A DNA stretch of 36,418 nt from Bradyrhizobium guangdongense (lineage in GTDB: Bacteria > Pseudomonadota > Alphaproteobacteria > Rhizobiales > Xanthobacteraceae). Shown here piece by piece: positions 7,287 through 14,656 of this stretch. Each line of letters starts with the position of its first letter. Positions within the stretch are counted from its first letter, which is position 1. The translations under genes were made by a program, and so were the position numbers. The notes under the pieces are model-generated. The model was not told the origin of the DNA and did not search any database. It saw only the letters and a program-made list of their open reading frames with translations. The stretch covers positions 1-36,418 of the forward strand of contig NZ_PPPT01000189.1 in assembly GCF_006483445.1 (NCBI RefSeq), given 5' to 3'.

Positions 7287-7825
7287 TCCTTCGTGCTTGA
7301 ATGGCCGGACGCGAAGATGGTCTGCAGCACCTTGTCCGGATCGTCGCGGTCGATCATGGCGAGCAGAAAGCGCTTCACGGTTTCGGCATCGTCCTGGCTC
7401 ATCTCGGCGAGCGCGTTGGTGATGCGGGTGGTCTGCAAGCCAGCGAGCTTCTGCACCAGCGCCTCACCCTTGGGCGTTGCGTAGAGCAGGCGCTGGCGGC
7501 GGTCGTTGTCGCCGGTCTTCTGGATGATGTAGCCCTCATCGAGCAATTGCTTGAGCACGCGCCCGAGCGACTGCTTGGTGATGCGCAGGACATCCAGGAG
7601 GTCGGCGACCTTCAGGCCGGGGTAGCGGAAGACGAAATGCATGACGCGGTGATGGGCCCTGCCGAAGCCGAATGCCTCCAGCTCCTGGTCGGGATCGCCG
7701 ACGAAGTCGCGATAGGCGAAGAACAGCAGCTCTATGATATCCCAGCGCAAATTGCCTCCATCGGCGGCGGCCGGCTTGGCGTCGGCGGCTTCATAAGAGG
7801 GAGTCGCGAAATTTATGTCAGGCAT
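7283..7825 (-). CDS. MarR-family transcriptional regulator
   Basis: A 180-residue winged-helix regulator. The central region reads like a MarR fold: FRYPGLKVADLLDVLRITKQSLGR forms the helix-turn-helix, and the wing contains KTGDNDRRQRLLYATPKG with the usual DxRxR-type pattern. The ATG at 7825 is chosen over a TTG at 7846. It is the first gene of a three-gene operon with the response regulator and histidine kinase, an unusual but tight arrangement. It is divergent from ilvE. A plus-strand promoter-like sequence begins two bases beyond its start codon, so mutual or auto-regulation is possible. The ligand is unknown. Confidence 0.87.
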   Translation of the reverse strand: MPDINFATPSYEAADAKPAAADGGNLRWDIIELLFFAYRDFVGDPDQELEAFGFGRAHHRVMHFVFRYPGLKVADLLDVLRITKQSLGRVLKQLLDEGYIIQKTGDNDRRQRLLYATPKGEALVQKLAGLQTTRITNALAEMSQDDAETVKRFLLAMIDRDDPDKVLQTIFASGHSSTKE

Positions 7826-7826
7826 A

Positions 7827-7855
7827 TTGACGTATCTTGGGTTCAATGTTACAAA
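7827..7855 (+). promoter_or_regulatory. Possible sigma70-type promoter reading toward ilvE
   Basis: TTGACG (7827-7832), a 17-base spacer, then TACAAA (7850-7855). The -35 box matches 5 of 6 consensus bases and the -10 box 4 of 6. It abuts the marR start codon, where an autorepressing MarR could bind. The call rests only on consensus match. Confidence 0.28.
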
Positions 7856-8013
7856 ACGATCGACCCGGACGAAATATTAGATCGCTTCGTCGCGGGTGTC
7901 GTTATCGAAGATGGCCGGGAAGTGCCGGACAGCCGGCGCTGGCCAGATTGATCTACCGTGCGATTGTCGAGCGGCATTTCGGCAAAACATACTGGACTTC
8001 CGCCTTCGGCAAA

Positions 8014-8035
8014 AGCATGTCCTCCGCGACATGCT
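8014..8035. other. Perfect 8-bp hairpin in the ilvE leader region
   Basis: AGCATGTC (8014-8021) pairs with GACATGCT (8028-8035) around a 6-base loop. No T-run follows, so it is not an intrinsic terminator. It could be an operator or an RNA structure. Confidence 0.35.
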
Positions 8036-8161
8036 GGCCATGGAAACCGGCCTTAACAAGGCTGGCGTCGAGGCTAGTCCAGACCTATCAAGCCGACAGC
8101 CCCGAAAGAGGCAGGCCGGCGCGCAGATACCGCGCCGATTCCGAAGCGGGAGGGAAGGGAA

Positions 8162-9244
8162 ATGAGTTTGAAATTTGAGATACAGCCGGCGGCCAACCCG
8201 ACCTCCGAGAAGGACCGCGTCGCCAAGCTCGTGGATCCCGGCTTCGGACGGGTCTTCACCGATCACATGGCCGTGGTCCGCTACAATCAGACCAAGGGCG
8301 GCTGGTATGAGGCCCGCGTCGAGGCGCGCGCCAACTTCCAGATCGATCCGGCCGGCGCCGTCCTGCACTACGCGCAGGAAATTTTTGAAGGCCTCAAGGC
8401 CTACAAGCGCGACGACGGCGGCGTGAACCTGTTCCGCCCCGACGCCAATGCGCGGCGCTTCAAGGATTCCGCCGACCGCATGGCGATGGCGCAGCTGCCC
8501 GAAGACGTCTTCATCGAGGCGGTCGAGCAGGTCGTGCGCATCGATCGCGCCTGGATACCGGGCGGCGAGGGCAGCCTTTATCTTCGCCCCTTCATGATCG
8601 CGAGCGAGACCTTCCTCGGCGTGAAGCCGTCGTCCGAGTATATTTTTGCGGTCATCGCGTCTCCGGTCGGCTCCTACTTCAAGGGCGGACCCGCGCCGGT
8701 CTCGATCTGGGTGTCCGAGAACTACACGCGCGCCGCGATCGGCGGCACCGGCGCCGTCAAATGCGGCGGCAACTATGCCGCGAGCCTCCGAGCGCAGGCC
8801 GAAGCCATCCAACACGGCTGCGATCAGGTCGTGTTCCTCGACGCGGTCGAACGCCGCTACATCGAGGAGCTCGGCGGCATGAACGTGTTCTTCGTGTTCG
8901 ACGACGGATCGCTCTCGACGCCGCCGCTCGGCACGATCCTGCCTGGCATCACCCGCGACTCCATCATTGCGCTCGCCCGCGACGCCGGCAAGACCGTGCG
9001 CGAGGAGCCCTATTCGCTCGACCAGTGGCGCAAGGATGCGGCCAGCGGCAGGCTGAAGGAAGCGTTTGCCTGCGGCACCGCCGCCGTGATCTCGCCGATC
9101 GGCAAGGTGCGCTCGGTGAGCGGCGACTTCGAGATCAGTGGCGGCGTGGCTGGCCCCGTCGCCGTGGGCCTGCGCAAGCAGCTCGTCGACATCCAGTACG
9201 GCCGCACCAACGATCCACACAACTGGATCCGGAAGGTGATCTGA
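8162..9244 (+). CDS. ilvE: Branched-chain amino acid aminotransferase
   Basis: IlvE transfers amino groups between glutamate and the 2-oxo acids of leucine, isoleucine and valine, using PLP. The 360-residue product matches the longer bacterial/eukaryotic-type BCAT group. Recognisable parts are LHYAQEIFEGLKAYK, NLFRPDANARRF, LYLRPFMIASE and GGTGAVKCGGNYAAS, which carries the PLP-binding Lys200. ELGGMNVFFVFD and the cofactor-phosphate region PGITRDSI follow. A strong GGGAGGGAAGGGAA ribosome site supports the ATG at 8162. It is transcribed alone, divergent from the MarR operon. Confidence 0.95.
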   Translation: MSLKFEIQPAANPTSEKDRVAKLVDPGFGRVFTDHMAVVRYNQTKGGWYEARVEARANFQIDPAGAVLHYAQEIFEGLKAYKRDDGGVNLFRPDANARRFKDSADRMAMAQLPEDVFIEAVEQVVRIDRAWIPGGEGSLYLRPFMIASETFLGVKPSSEYIFAVIASPVGSYFKGGPAPVSIWVSENYTRAAIGGTGAVKCGGNYAASLRAQAEAIQHGCDQVVFLDAVERRYIEELGGMNVFFVFDDGSLSTPPLGTILPGITRDSIIALARDAGKTVREEPYSLDQWRKDAASGRLKEAFACGTAAVISPIGKVRSVSGDFEISGGVAGPVAVGLRKQLVDIQYGRTNDPHNWIRKVI

Positions 9245-9248
9245 TATC

Positions 9249-9348
9249 CCGTGTCCCGGCCGCAGAGCCGGGACCCATCTTGCCGCGGATAGACCCCGGA
9301 TCAGCAGCGCACCACGCCGAAGAGCGGCGCGTTGCGCAGCATCCGGGG
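9249..9348. repeat. Palindromic intergenic element between ilvE and the DUF2314 gene
   Basis: A small inverted repeat at the left (TCCCGGC / GCCGGGA around 9254-9273) is followed by CCCCGGAT (9295-9302) facing ATCCGGGG (9341-9348). The AGCAGCGCAC and GTTGCGCAGC segments are partly complementary. It resembles the palindromic repeats elsewhere in the window, but no second full copy is seen here. Confidence 0.55.
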
Positions 9349-9429
9349 AACGCCAACCGCTATCCATGAACGCACCGCCGCGACCCCGCGACAAAGCCGG
9401 AAGACATCGCAGCCTCCGGACATTGCGCC

Positions 9430-9966
9430 ATGGCCCTCACACCAACCCAGCCCCTGAAATGGGTCATCCTCGCCGCCGTCACCGGCATCACCGTGTTCGG
9501 CATCTTGACCATCGGGCCCAAGCCGGAGGTCGAGGCGCAGGACCACTCGCAAGACCGCTCGCCCGTGATCGACGTCCGCACGGCGGATGCGGAAATGAAC
9601 GCCGCGATCGCCCGCGCCCGCGCGATGCTGCCGACTTTCTGGGCCTCCTTCGACGCGCCCAAGGGAACGGAGACCGGGCACTCGCTCAAGGTGCGCTTTC
9701 CGACTCGCAACGGTGCCGAGCACATCTGGATGGCCGATCTGAAAAAGCTCCCGAACGGGGCCTATTCGGCGCGCTTCGCCAACCGGCCGCGCGATCTGCC
9801 GGGCAAGCGGGAAGGTGACCTGGCCGAGTTCAGGGACGCCGACATTTCGGACTGGATGTTCACGCGCAACGACAAGATCGTCGGTGGCGAGACCATCAAG
9901 CCGCTGCTCAAATCCATGCCGAAAGCGGACGCCGACGCCCTCAGGGCGCGGATGGAGCAGCCGTAA
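9430..9966 (+). CDS. DUF2314 domain protein with N-terminal membrane segment
   Basis: A 178-residue protein. Residues about 10-28 form one hydrophobic segment (WVILAAVTGITVFGIL), giving either a membrane anchor or an uncleaved signal. The soluble part carries the DUF2314 pattern: AEMNAAIARARAMLPTFWASF, HSLKVRFPTRNGAEHIWM, then DISDWMF with a final GGETIKPLL. The domain's function is unknown, though it appears in YegJ-type proteins. It is preceded by a palindromic repeat and followed after 48 bases by hisS in the same direction; no functional link is known. Confidence 0.8.
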   Translation: MALTPTQPLKWVILAAVTGITVFGILTIGPKPEVEAQDHSQDRSPVIDVRTADAEMNAAIARARAMLPTFWASFDAPKGTETGHSLKVRFPTRNGAEHIWMADLKKLPNGAYSARFANRPRDLPGKREGDLAEFRDADISDWMFTRNDKIVGGETIKPLLKSMPKADADALRARMEQP

Positions 9967-10014
9967 GGTCAGCCAACAGTTGCCGCCTCGCGCGTCGGCT
10001 GGTAAACGCCGCGC

Positions 10015-11499
10015 ATGGCCGAAAAACCCAAAAAACCCCAGAAATTGAAGGCGCGCCTGCCGCGCGGGCTCGAGGATCGCGATCCCGTCGCGATCCGGGC
10101 GACGCGCGAGATGGTCGAGAAAATCCGCGCCGTCTACGAGCTCTACGGCTTCGAGCCCGTGGAGACGCCGGCGATGGAATATACCGACGCGCTCGGCAAA
10201 TTCCTGCCCGACCAGGACCGTCCCAACGAGGGCGTGTTCTCGTTCCAGGACGACGACGAGCAATGGATATCGCTGCGCTACGATCTGACCGCGCCGCTCG
10301 CGCGCTATGTCGGCGAGCGATACGGGACCGATGGTCTGGTCTTGCCCTATCGCAGCTACCGCGTCGGCTATGTTTTCCGCAACGAGAAGCCCGGCCCCGG
10401 CCGCTTCCGCCAGTTCATGCAGTTCGATGCGGATACGGTGGGCACGGCGACGCCGGCTGCCGATGCCGAAATCTGCATGATGGCAGCGGATACGATGGAG
10501 GCGCTCGGCATCGCGCGCGGCCAGTACGTCGTGAAGGTGAACAACCGCAAGGTCCTTGACGGCGTGCGCGATGCGCTGGGCATCGCGGATGACGGTCAGT
10601 GGCTCACGATCATGCGCGCGATCGATAAGCTCGATCGTCTCGGCGTCGGTGGTGTCAGGCAACTGCTCGGTGAAGGCCGCAAGGACGAGTCCGGCGATTT
10701 CACCAAGGGCGCCGGCCTAAAGGAGGACGACATCGCGCTCGTTCTCTCCGCCATCGAGCAGAACAAGGACGCCCCGATCGATCCGCGCCTCAGCGCCAGC
10801 GCGATCGGCCAGCAGGGGCGCGACGAACTCGATCAGATCAGCAAGCTCGTCGCAGCCGCAGGCTACGGCGAAGACCGCATCAAGATCGATCCCTCCGTCG
10901 TGCGCGGCCTCGAATATTACACCGGCCCCGTCTACGAGGTTGAACTGCTGCTCGACACCAAGGACGAGAAGGGCCGCCCGGTGCGCTTCGGCTCGGTTGG
11001 TGGTGGCGGCCGCTACGACGGTCTCGTCTCGCGCTTCCGTGGTGAGCTCGTGCCGGCGACCGGTTTCTCGATCGGCGTGTCGCGCCTCCAGGCCGCGCTG
11101 ACGCTGCTTGGCAAGCTCGACACCAAGCCCGAATTCGGTCCCGTCGTCGTGACCGTGTTCGACCGCGACCGCGTCGCCGATTATCAAAAGATGGTCACGA
11201 CGCTGCGGACATCAGGCATCCGCGCTGAGCTCTATCTCGGCAATCCCAAGAACATGGGCAATCAGCTCAAATATGCCGACCGCCGCAACGCGCCCTGCGT
11301 CATCATCCAGGGTTCTGATGAAAAGACGCGCGGCGAGGTGCAGATCAAGGATTTGATCGAGGGCGCCAAGGCCGCAGCCGCCATCGCCTCCAACCAGGAA
11401 TGGCGCGAGACGCGGCCCGCGCAGTTCTCCTGCAGCGAAGCCGACCTCGTCGCCAAGGTGCGCGAGGTGCTGGCACGCCATGACGTGAGCTGGGGTTAG
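10015..11499 (+). CDS. hisS: Histidyl-tRNA synthetase
   Basis: HisRS charges tRNA-His with histidine. The 494-residue class II synthetase shows LPRGLEDRDP at the start of the catalytic core, motif 2 (YVFRNEKPGPGRFRQFMQFDADTVG region), and the histidine-specific motifs RGLEYYTGPVYEVE and GGGGRYDGL. Motif 3 lies in TGFSIGVSRL, and the anticodon-binding domain covers the last 100 or so residues. The length is somewhat above the E. coli enzyme (424), as is normal for the rhizobial form. A KPKKPQK basic N-terminus is present. A GC-rich hairpin follows at 11518-11540. Confidence 0.96.
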   Translation: MAEKPKKPQKLKARLPRGLEDRDPVAIRATREMVEKIRAVYELYGFEPVETPAMEYTDALGKFLPDQDRPNEGVFSFQDDDEQWISLRYDLTAPLARYVGERYGTDGLVLPYRSYRVGYVFRNEKPGPGRFRQFMQFDADTVGTATPAADAEICMMAADTMEALGIARGQYVVKVNNRKVLDGVRDALGIADDGQWLTIMRAIDKLDRLGVGGVRQLLGEGRKDESGDFTKGAGLKEDDIALVLSAIEQNKDAPIDPRLSASAIGQQGRDELDQISKLVAAAGYGEDRIKIDPSVVRGLEYYTGPVYEVELLLDTKDEKGRPVRFGSVGGGGRYDGLVSRFRGELVPATGFSIGVSRLQAALTLLGKLDTKPEFGPVVVTVFDRDRVADYQKMVTTLRTSGIRAELYLGNPKNMGNQLKYADRRNAPCVIIQGSDEKTRGEVQIKDLIEGAKAAAAIASNQEWRETRPAQFSCSEADLVAKVREVLARHDVSWG

Positions 11500-11517
11500 C
11501 TATTCCCGCAAGGCGTC

Positions 11518-11540
11518 ATGCCCGGGCTTGTCCCGGGCAT
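11518..11540. repeat. Short GC-rich hairpin after hisS
   Basis: ATGCCCGGG (11518-11526) and CCCGGGCAT (11532-11540) form a perfect 9-bp stem with a CTTGT loop, 18 bases after the hisS stop. It resembles half of a larger palindromic repeat. No strong T-run follows (TCTCGTCCTGTTTG), so any termination role is uncertain. Confidence 0.55.
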
Positions 11541-11602
11541 TCTCGTCCTGTTTGATAGCGCCGTCATAAATGGCCGGCGTTCGGCCGCAAGGGAGAAAAA
11601 AG

Positions 11603-11806
11603 ATGCCTGAGATCACCGTCAGCATGGCCGAGGGCCGCACCGACGAACAAAAGGCCGGTATGATGCGCGACATCACCCAGGCGCTGGTGAAGAATCTCGG
11701 CGTCGATGCCGAAGCCGTCGTCATCCAGATCAACGAAGCCCCGCTCCGTCACAAGATGAAGGGTGGCAAGACCTTTGTGGAGCGCGCGGCAGCGGCGAAG
11801 AAGTAG
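11603..11806 (+). CDS. 4-oxalocrotonate tautomerase family enzyme
   Basis: A 67-residue tautomerase that acts as a small oligomer. The start at 11603 places Pro directly after Met (M-PEITVSMAEG); after Met removal Pro1 is the catalytic base of this family. AGGGAGAAAAAAG lies just upstream as ribosome site, whereas the ATG at 11570 would add 11 residues and bury the proline. Other family features visible are GRTDEQKAGMMRDITQAL and VVIQINEAPL. The native substrate is not known: many such genes in soil bacteria lie outside any aromatic-degradation cluster, as here. Confidence 0.9.
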   Translation: MPEITVSMAEGRTDEQKAGMMRDITQALVKNLGVDAEAVVIQINEAPLRHKMKGGKTFVERAAAAKK

Positions 11807-11832
11807 GCGCAGACGCGGCGGCTGACACCGAT

Positions 11833-11973
11833 GTCGTCCTGGCGAAAGCCAGGACCCATTACCCCAGGGAACGGTTGTGGCACGACGCTGGTGACCGCGA
11901 GTCTTCGCCAAACTACTCCCTGGGGTAATGGGTCCTGGATCAGCGCTCACTTCGTTCGCTTGTCCAGGACGAC
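11833..11973. repeat. Palindromic intergenic repeat, GTCGTCCTGG family, copy 1
   Basis: A 141-base element with perfect 10-bp ends (11833-11842 / 11964-11973). An inner 20-bp inverted repeat runs AGGACCCATTACCCCAGGGA at 11850-11869, facing its complement near 11917-11938. A related copy is at 13350-13518. It lies between the tautomerase and thioesterase genes. Confidence 0.85.
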
Positions 11974-11986
11974 GAGGTAAAGAACC

Positions 11987-12382
11987 ATGGACGCACGCGA
12001 ATTCATCAAGATCGGCATGAGTGCGGAACGCACCCTCGTGGTGCCGAAGGAGCGCACGGTCGGGCACTTCGTGCCGGGCATGCCCATGGTCTACGCGACG
12101 CCGATGATGATCCTGGAAATGGAGATGACATCGGGCGACGCCATCCGCGCGGCGCTGCAATCCGGCTGGGTCACCGTCGGCACCGAGGTCGACATCCGTC
12201 ATCTCGCCGCAGCGCTCGTCGGCGCTACGGTGCGCACCACGGCAAAGGTGGTCGCGGTCGAGCGCCGTGTCATCCGCTTCGAGGTCGAGGCCTTCGAAGG
12301 CACGCGCAAGCTCGGCGAAGGCCGCCACGCACGGGGCCTCGTCAATGTCGAGATGTTCAACAAGCGATTGGGCGCGACGTAG
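11987..12382 (+). CDS. FlK-like hotdog thioesterase
   Basis: A 131-residue hotdog-fold protein of the thioesterase group that includes the fluoroacetyl-CoA thioesterase FlK. From memory the FlK catalytic residues are Thr42, Glu50 and His76. This protein has Thr38 (VYATPMM), Glu46 (LEMEMT) and His72 (VDIRHLAAA), with exactly the same spacings of 8 and 26. Hydrolysis of a small acyl-CoA is therefore likely; activity on fluoroacetyl-CoA itself cannot be inferred. The start ATG at 11987 follows AGGTAAAGAACC. It is flanked on both sides by palindromic repeats. Confidence 0.83.
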   Translation: MDAREFIKIGMSAERTLVVPKERTVGHFVPGMPMVYATPMMILEMEMTSGDAIRAALQSGWVTVGTEVDIRHLAAALVGATVRTTAKVVAVERRVIRFEVEAFEGTRKLGEGRHARGLVNVEMFNKRLGAT

Positions 12383-12398
12383 CCACGCACTCGGAAAT

Positions 12399-12492
12399 CG
12401 TAGGGTGGGCAAAGCGAAGCGTGCCCACCGCTTCTGCTGCAATCGTTGAGAGATGGTGGGCACGGCGCAAATGCGCCTTTGCCCACCCTACG
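12399..12492. repeat. Palindromic intergenic repeat, GTAGGGTGGG family, copy 1
   Basis: The 15-bp terminal arms (12399-12413 and 12478-12492) are perfectly complementary. Inner GTGCCCACC / GGTGGGCAC arms lie at 12420-12428 and 12454-12462. It sits between convergent thioesterase and proC genes and could act as a bidirectional transcript end. The related copy is at 26244-26383. Confidence 0.85.
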
Positions 12493-12500
12493 GCATCTCG

Positions 12501-13328
12501 TTATTTGGCCAGTTCTTTCGACCGCTTCGTCGCCGCCGCGATCGCGCGGATCATCAAGTCGCGCAAGCCTGGCTCGCCCATCAGCACGCCGAGCGCCGCG
12601 GCCGTGGTGCCGCCAGGCGAGGTGACGTTCTCGCGGAGCTTGCTCGACGGAAGATCCGACTGATGCAGCAGTTCGCCTGAGCCCGCGACCGTCTCGCGTG
12701 CGAGTTTTGTTGCGAGCGCTTCGGGCAGGCCGGCTTCCACGCCGGCGCGCGCGAGCTCTTCGGCGAGCAGGAAGATATAGGCGGGACCCGAACCCGAGAC
12801 CGCCGTCACGGCATCCATGAGGCCTTCGTCCTCAACCCATTCGACAGAGCCGGTGGCGCGCAGCAGCGCATCGGCGACCGCGCGCTGCTTCGCGCTGACA
12901 TTGCTGGCGGCGACCGCAACGGTGATGCCGCGGCCGATCGCGGCCGGCGTGTTCGGCATCGCGCGCACCACTGCGCCGCCGCAGACGTCCTGGAGCGCGG
13001 CAATGGTCGTGCCCGCCATGATCGAAACCACGGCCGTCGAGTCCGAGACGAACGACTTCAATTTCGCCCCGGCCTCGCGGAACATCTGTGGCTTCACCGC
13101 GACGATCATCGTCTCGACCGTCCCCGCACTTGTTACGTCCGGATTGAGCGCGACGCCCTTTGCGGCCAGCGCGCTGATCTCTGGCGACAGATACGGCTCG
13201 ACAACAGCGACGCGGCGCGGGTCGAGCCCGCCCGCGAGCCATCCGGTCAGCATCGCGCCGCCCATCTTGCCCGCGCCGGCGAGGAGGATGGTGCCGGTGA
13301 TGTTTTTGAGAGTGCTGTCGTTCGCCAT
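12501..13328 (-). CDS. proC: Pyrroline-5-carboxylate reductase
   Basis: ProC reduces pyrroline-5-carboxylate to proline with NAD(P)H. The 275-residue product has the N-terminal Rossmann motif LLAGAGKMGGAM, IVAVKPQM, and RAMPNTPAAIGRGITV. The dimerisation/active-site block AVSGSGPAYIFLLAEELARAGVEAGLP is followed by SPGGTTAAALGVL. The start is placed at ATG 13328 (MANDSTLKN), because codons upstream run into an intergenic repeat. The YbjN gene lies upstream in the same direction, with the repeat at 13350-13518 between. Confidence 0.95.
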   Translation of the reverse strand: MANDSTLKNITGTILLAGAGKMGGAMLTGWLAGGLDPRRVAVVEPYLSPEISALAAKGVALNPDVTSAGTVETMIVAVKPQMFREAGAKLKSFVSDSTAVVSIMAGTTIAALQDVCGGAVVRAMPNTPAAIGRGITVAVAASNVSAKQRAVADALLRATGSVEWVEDEGLMDAVTAVSGSGPAYIFLLAEELARAGVEAGLPEALATKLARETVAGSGELLHQSDLPSSKLRENVTSPGGTTAAALGVLMGEPGLRDLMIRAIAAATKRSKELAK

Positions 13329-13349
13329 TGTCGCCGCCACATACTCGGT

Positions 13350-13518
13350 GTCGTCCTGGCGAAGGCCAGGACCCATTACCCCGAGTGGTTCTAGTGGATG
13401 GAGGGCAGAGCAACAAGCATCGCGCAATGCAGAGACATCACGCGGTATGGGTCCTGGATCTGCGCTCCGCTTTGGTCAACGCTACGCGTTGGCCAAAGCT
13501 GCGCTTGTCCAGGACGAC
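13350..13518. repeat. Palindromic intergenic repeat, GTCGTCCTGG family, copy 2
   Basis: The 10-bp ends (13350-13359 / 13509-13518) are identical to those of the element at 11833-11973, and the next 25 bases (GCGAAGGCCAGGACCCATTACCCC) differ from it at one position. The middle is unrelated and longer. It lies between ybjN and proC, so it is probably transcribed if the two share an operon. Confidence 0.85.
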
Positions 13519-13535
13519 GTTGGAGGCGGGAAGCC

Positions 13536-14033
13536 TTACGCTTCCCCCATCGTATCGAACATCGCGGCGTCCATCGCTTCCGCGGTGCTCTTGCCCGCCC
13601 AGACCACGAATTGCAGCGCCGGGTAGTAGCGTTCGCAGGCGTGGATGGCGCCGTTGAGCATGCTCTCGCATTGCGCCGTCGAGGCGGTGAGGCCGCCCGG
13701 CAGCACCAGCGCCTGCCGATGCATGATCATGCCGGTGTGGGTCCAGAGATCGAAATGCCCGATCCACAACTGCTCATTGACCGCTGCGACCAGGCGCTGT
13801 ACCTCCGGCCGGCGCGCGACGGGAATCTTCATGTCGAAGGCGCAGGCCAGATGCAGCGCCTCGATCTCGCCCATCCACGTGAAGGAGAGCTGATAGTCCG
13901 TCCACTGCCCGCGAGAGATGATCGTCAACTCGTCTTCGGAACGTTCGAACGGCCAGTTGTTGCTGGCGGCAATGTCCTCGACCACCGTCAACGGGTGGCT
14001 CCGGGAATCGCTAGTGCTTTCGAGCAGGGACAT
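13536..14033 (-). CDS. YbjN domain-containing protein
   Basis: A 165-residue cytoplasmic protein of the YbjN family. The segment NWPFERSEDELTIISRGQWTDYQLSFTW, followed by ALHLACAFDMKIPVARRPEVQRLVAAVNEQLWIGHFDLW, is typical of the alphaproteobacterial branch. The molecular function is not established; the family resembles type III secretion chaperone folds and has been linked to stress and motility effects in enterobacteria. It probably precedes proC on the same transcript. Three 23-base tandem units lie 77 bases upstream of its start. Confidence 0.85.
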   Translation of the reverse strand: MSLLESTSDSRSHPLTVVEDIAASNNWPFERSEDELTIISRGQWTDYQLSFTWMGEIEALHLACAFDMKIPVARRPEVQRLVAAVNEQLWIGHFDLWTHTGMIMHRQALVLPGGLTASTAQCESMLNGAIHACERYYPALQFVVWAGKSTAEAMDAAMFDTMGEA

Positions 14034-14476
14034 GCCGTCTCGACCTCTTGCCTTCTTGTTGTCTTGATACGCACACGGTTGGCCCGGCGCGCGCTCTCCT
14101 CGTCGCGACGCGATCCCCTCGGAGTCGCCGTTGCGATCTCCTCGGAGTCGTTTCGGCGATCCCCTCGGATCAGCGCGGGCTGTCGGGGATCAACTGATGT
14201 GATTTGCGGAATCAGCGCAACTGGGTCGCGAGTCCGTCCACAAGCCATGTCCGGCTCGTCCACAGCTCATCGCAGTCATAATTATTAATTTGAGAACAAA
14301 CCGGAATCGGATTGAGCGGCCCGATGCAATCGTTAATGGCTCGAAAATTCCGTTCCATGGGGCCAGATCGCCCCTCTCCGCATGGTCCCATGCGATTTCC
14401 CCATGCGCAAGCCGCTTGCTGCCCCGGCCTGCCGGCGGCATAGTTCCGCTCAGGTCGTTCATTCCGAACGGCCGAT
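14034..14476. other. 443-base gene-free region between ybjN and the FMN riboswitch
   Basis: No convincing gene is visible on either strand. It holds three 23-base tandem repeat units (14110-14178), an AT-rich stretch (ATAATTATTAATTTG near 14278-14292), and presumably the divergent promoters for ybjN and the riboswitch-ribH transcript. Confidence 0.6.
14110..14178. repeat. Three tandem 23-base units upstream of ybjN
   Basis: The units start at 14110, 14133 and 14156, each beginning GCGATCYCCTCGGA. The first two are nearly identical over 18 bases; the third diverges after base 14. The 23-base period is close to two helical turns, so repeated protein binding sites are possible. Confidence 0.6.
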
Positions 14477-14643
14477 GTTCTCAGGGCGGGGTGAAAGTCC
14501 CCACCGGCGGTAAGGGTCGATAAGGCCCAAGCCCGCGAGCGCCTTCTCAAAGGGAATTTCCCCAAAGGAATTTCTCAAAGGGAAGGGTCAGCAGATTCGG
14601 TGCAACTCCGAAGCCGACGGTCACAGTCCGGATGAAAGAGAAC
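14477..14643 (+). ncRNA. FMN riboswitch (RFN element)
   Basis: A complete FMN aptamer precedes the lumazine synthase gene. The closing P1 stem is GTTCTC (14477-14482) with GAGAAC (14638-14643). The conserved RFN blocks are readable in order: AGGGCGGGGTGAAAGTCCCC, ACCGGCGGTAA, GCCCGCGAGCG, GGTCAGCAGATTCGGTG, CCGAAGCCGACGGT and AGTCCGGATGAAAGA. FMN binding normally shuts off downstream flavin genes. The variable arm (14544-14585) is made of three 14-base tandem units. A possible expression platform lies at 14657-14680. Confidence 0.97.
14544..14585 (+). repeat. Three 14-base tandem units in the riboswitch variable arm
   Basis: TTCTCAAAGGGAAT (14544-14557), TTCCCCAAAGGAAT (14558-14571) and TTCTCAAAGGGAAG (14572-14585). 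They lie in the part of the RFN element known to vary in length, between the GCGAGCG and GTCAGCAGAT blocks. Confidence 0.8.
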
Positions 14644-14656
14644 GGTCGCTAGCTGT

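Larger units (their letters stand above)
7826..8161. other. 336-base divergent region between marR operon and ilvE
   Basis: No credible gene is visible. It contains a sigma70-like promoter candidate on the plus strand near the marR end and a perfect hairpin at 8014-8035. The ilvE ribosome site (GGGAGGGAAGGG) lies just before 8162. If the promoter call is right, ilvE has a leader of about 300 bases. Confidence 0.6.

Noticed and set aside
5217..7484. Very long plus-strand open frame (about 755 codons) opposite the two-component genes
   Set aside because: It mirrors the histidine kinase, response regulator and MarR genes on the other strand. Its translation is rich in Arg, His and Asp with no recognisable domain, as expected from antisense frames in high-GC DNA.
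7877..9394. Long minus-strand open frame opposite ilvE
   Set aside because: It is the shadow of ilvE, which has clear conserved motifs and a strong ribosome site. The antisense protein has no recognisable family.
9301..10662. Long minus-strand open frame opposite the DUF2314 gene and hisS
   Set aside because: Antisense shadow. It crosses an intergenic repeat and two well-supported genes and shows no domain.
13329..13427. Extended N-terminus of ProC
   Set aside because: The extension reads through the palindromic repeat at 13350-13518 and is not ProC-like.
14110..14178. Possible CRISPR array
   Set aside because: The units are directly tandem with no spacers, there are only three, and no cas genes are nearby.
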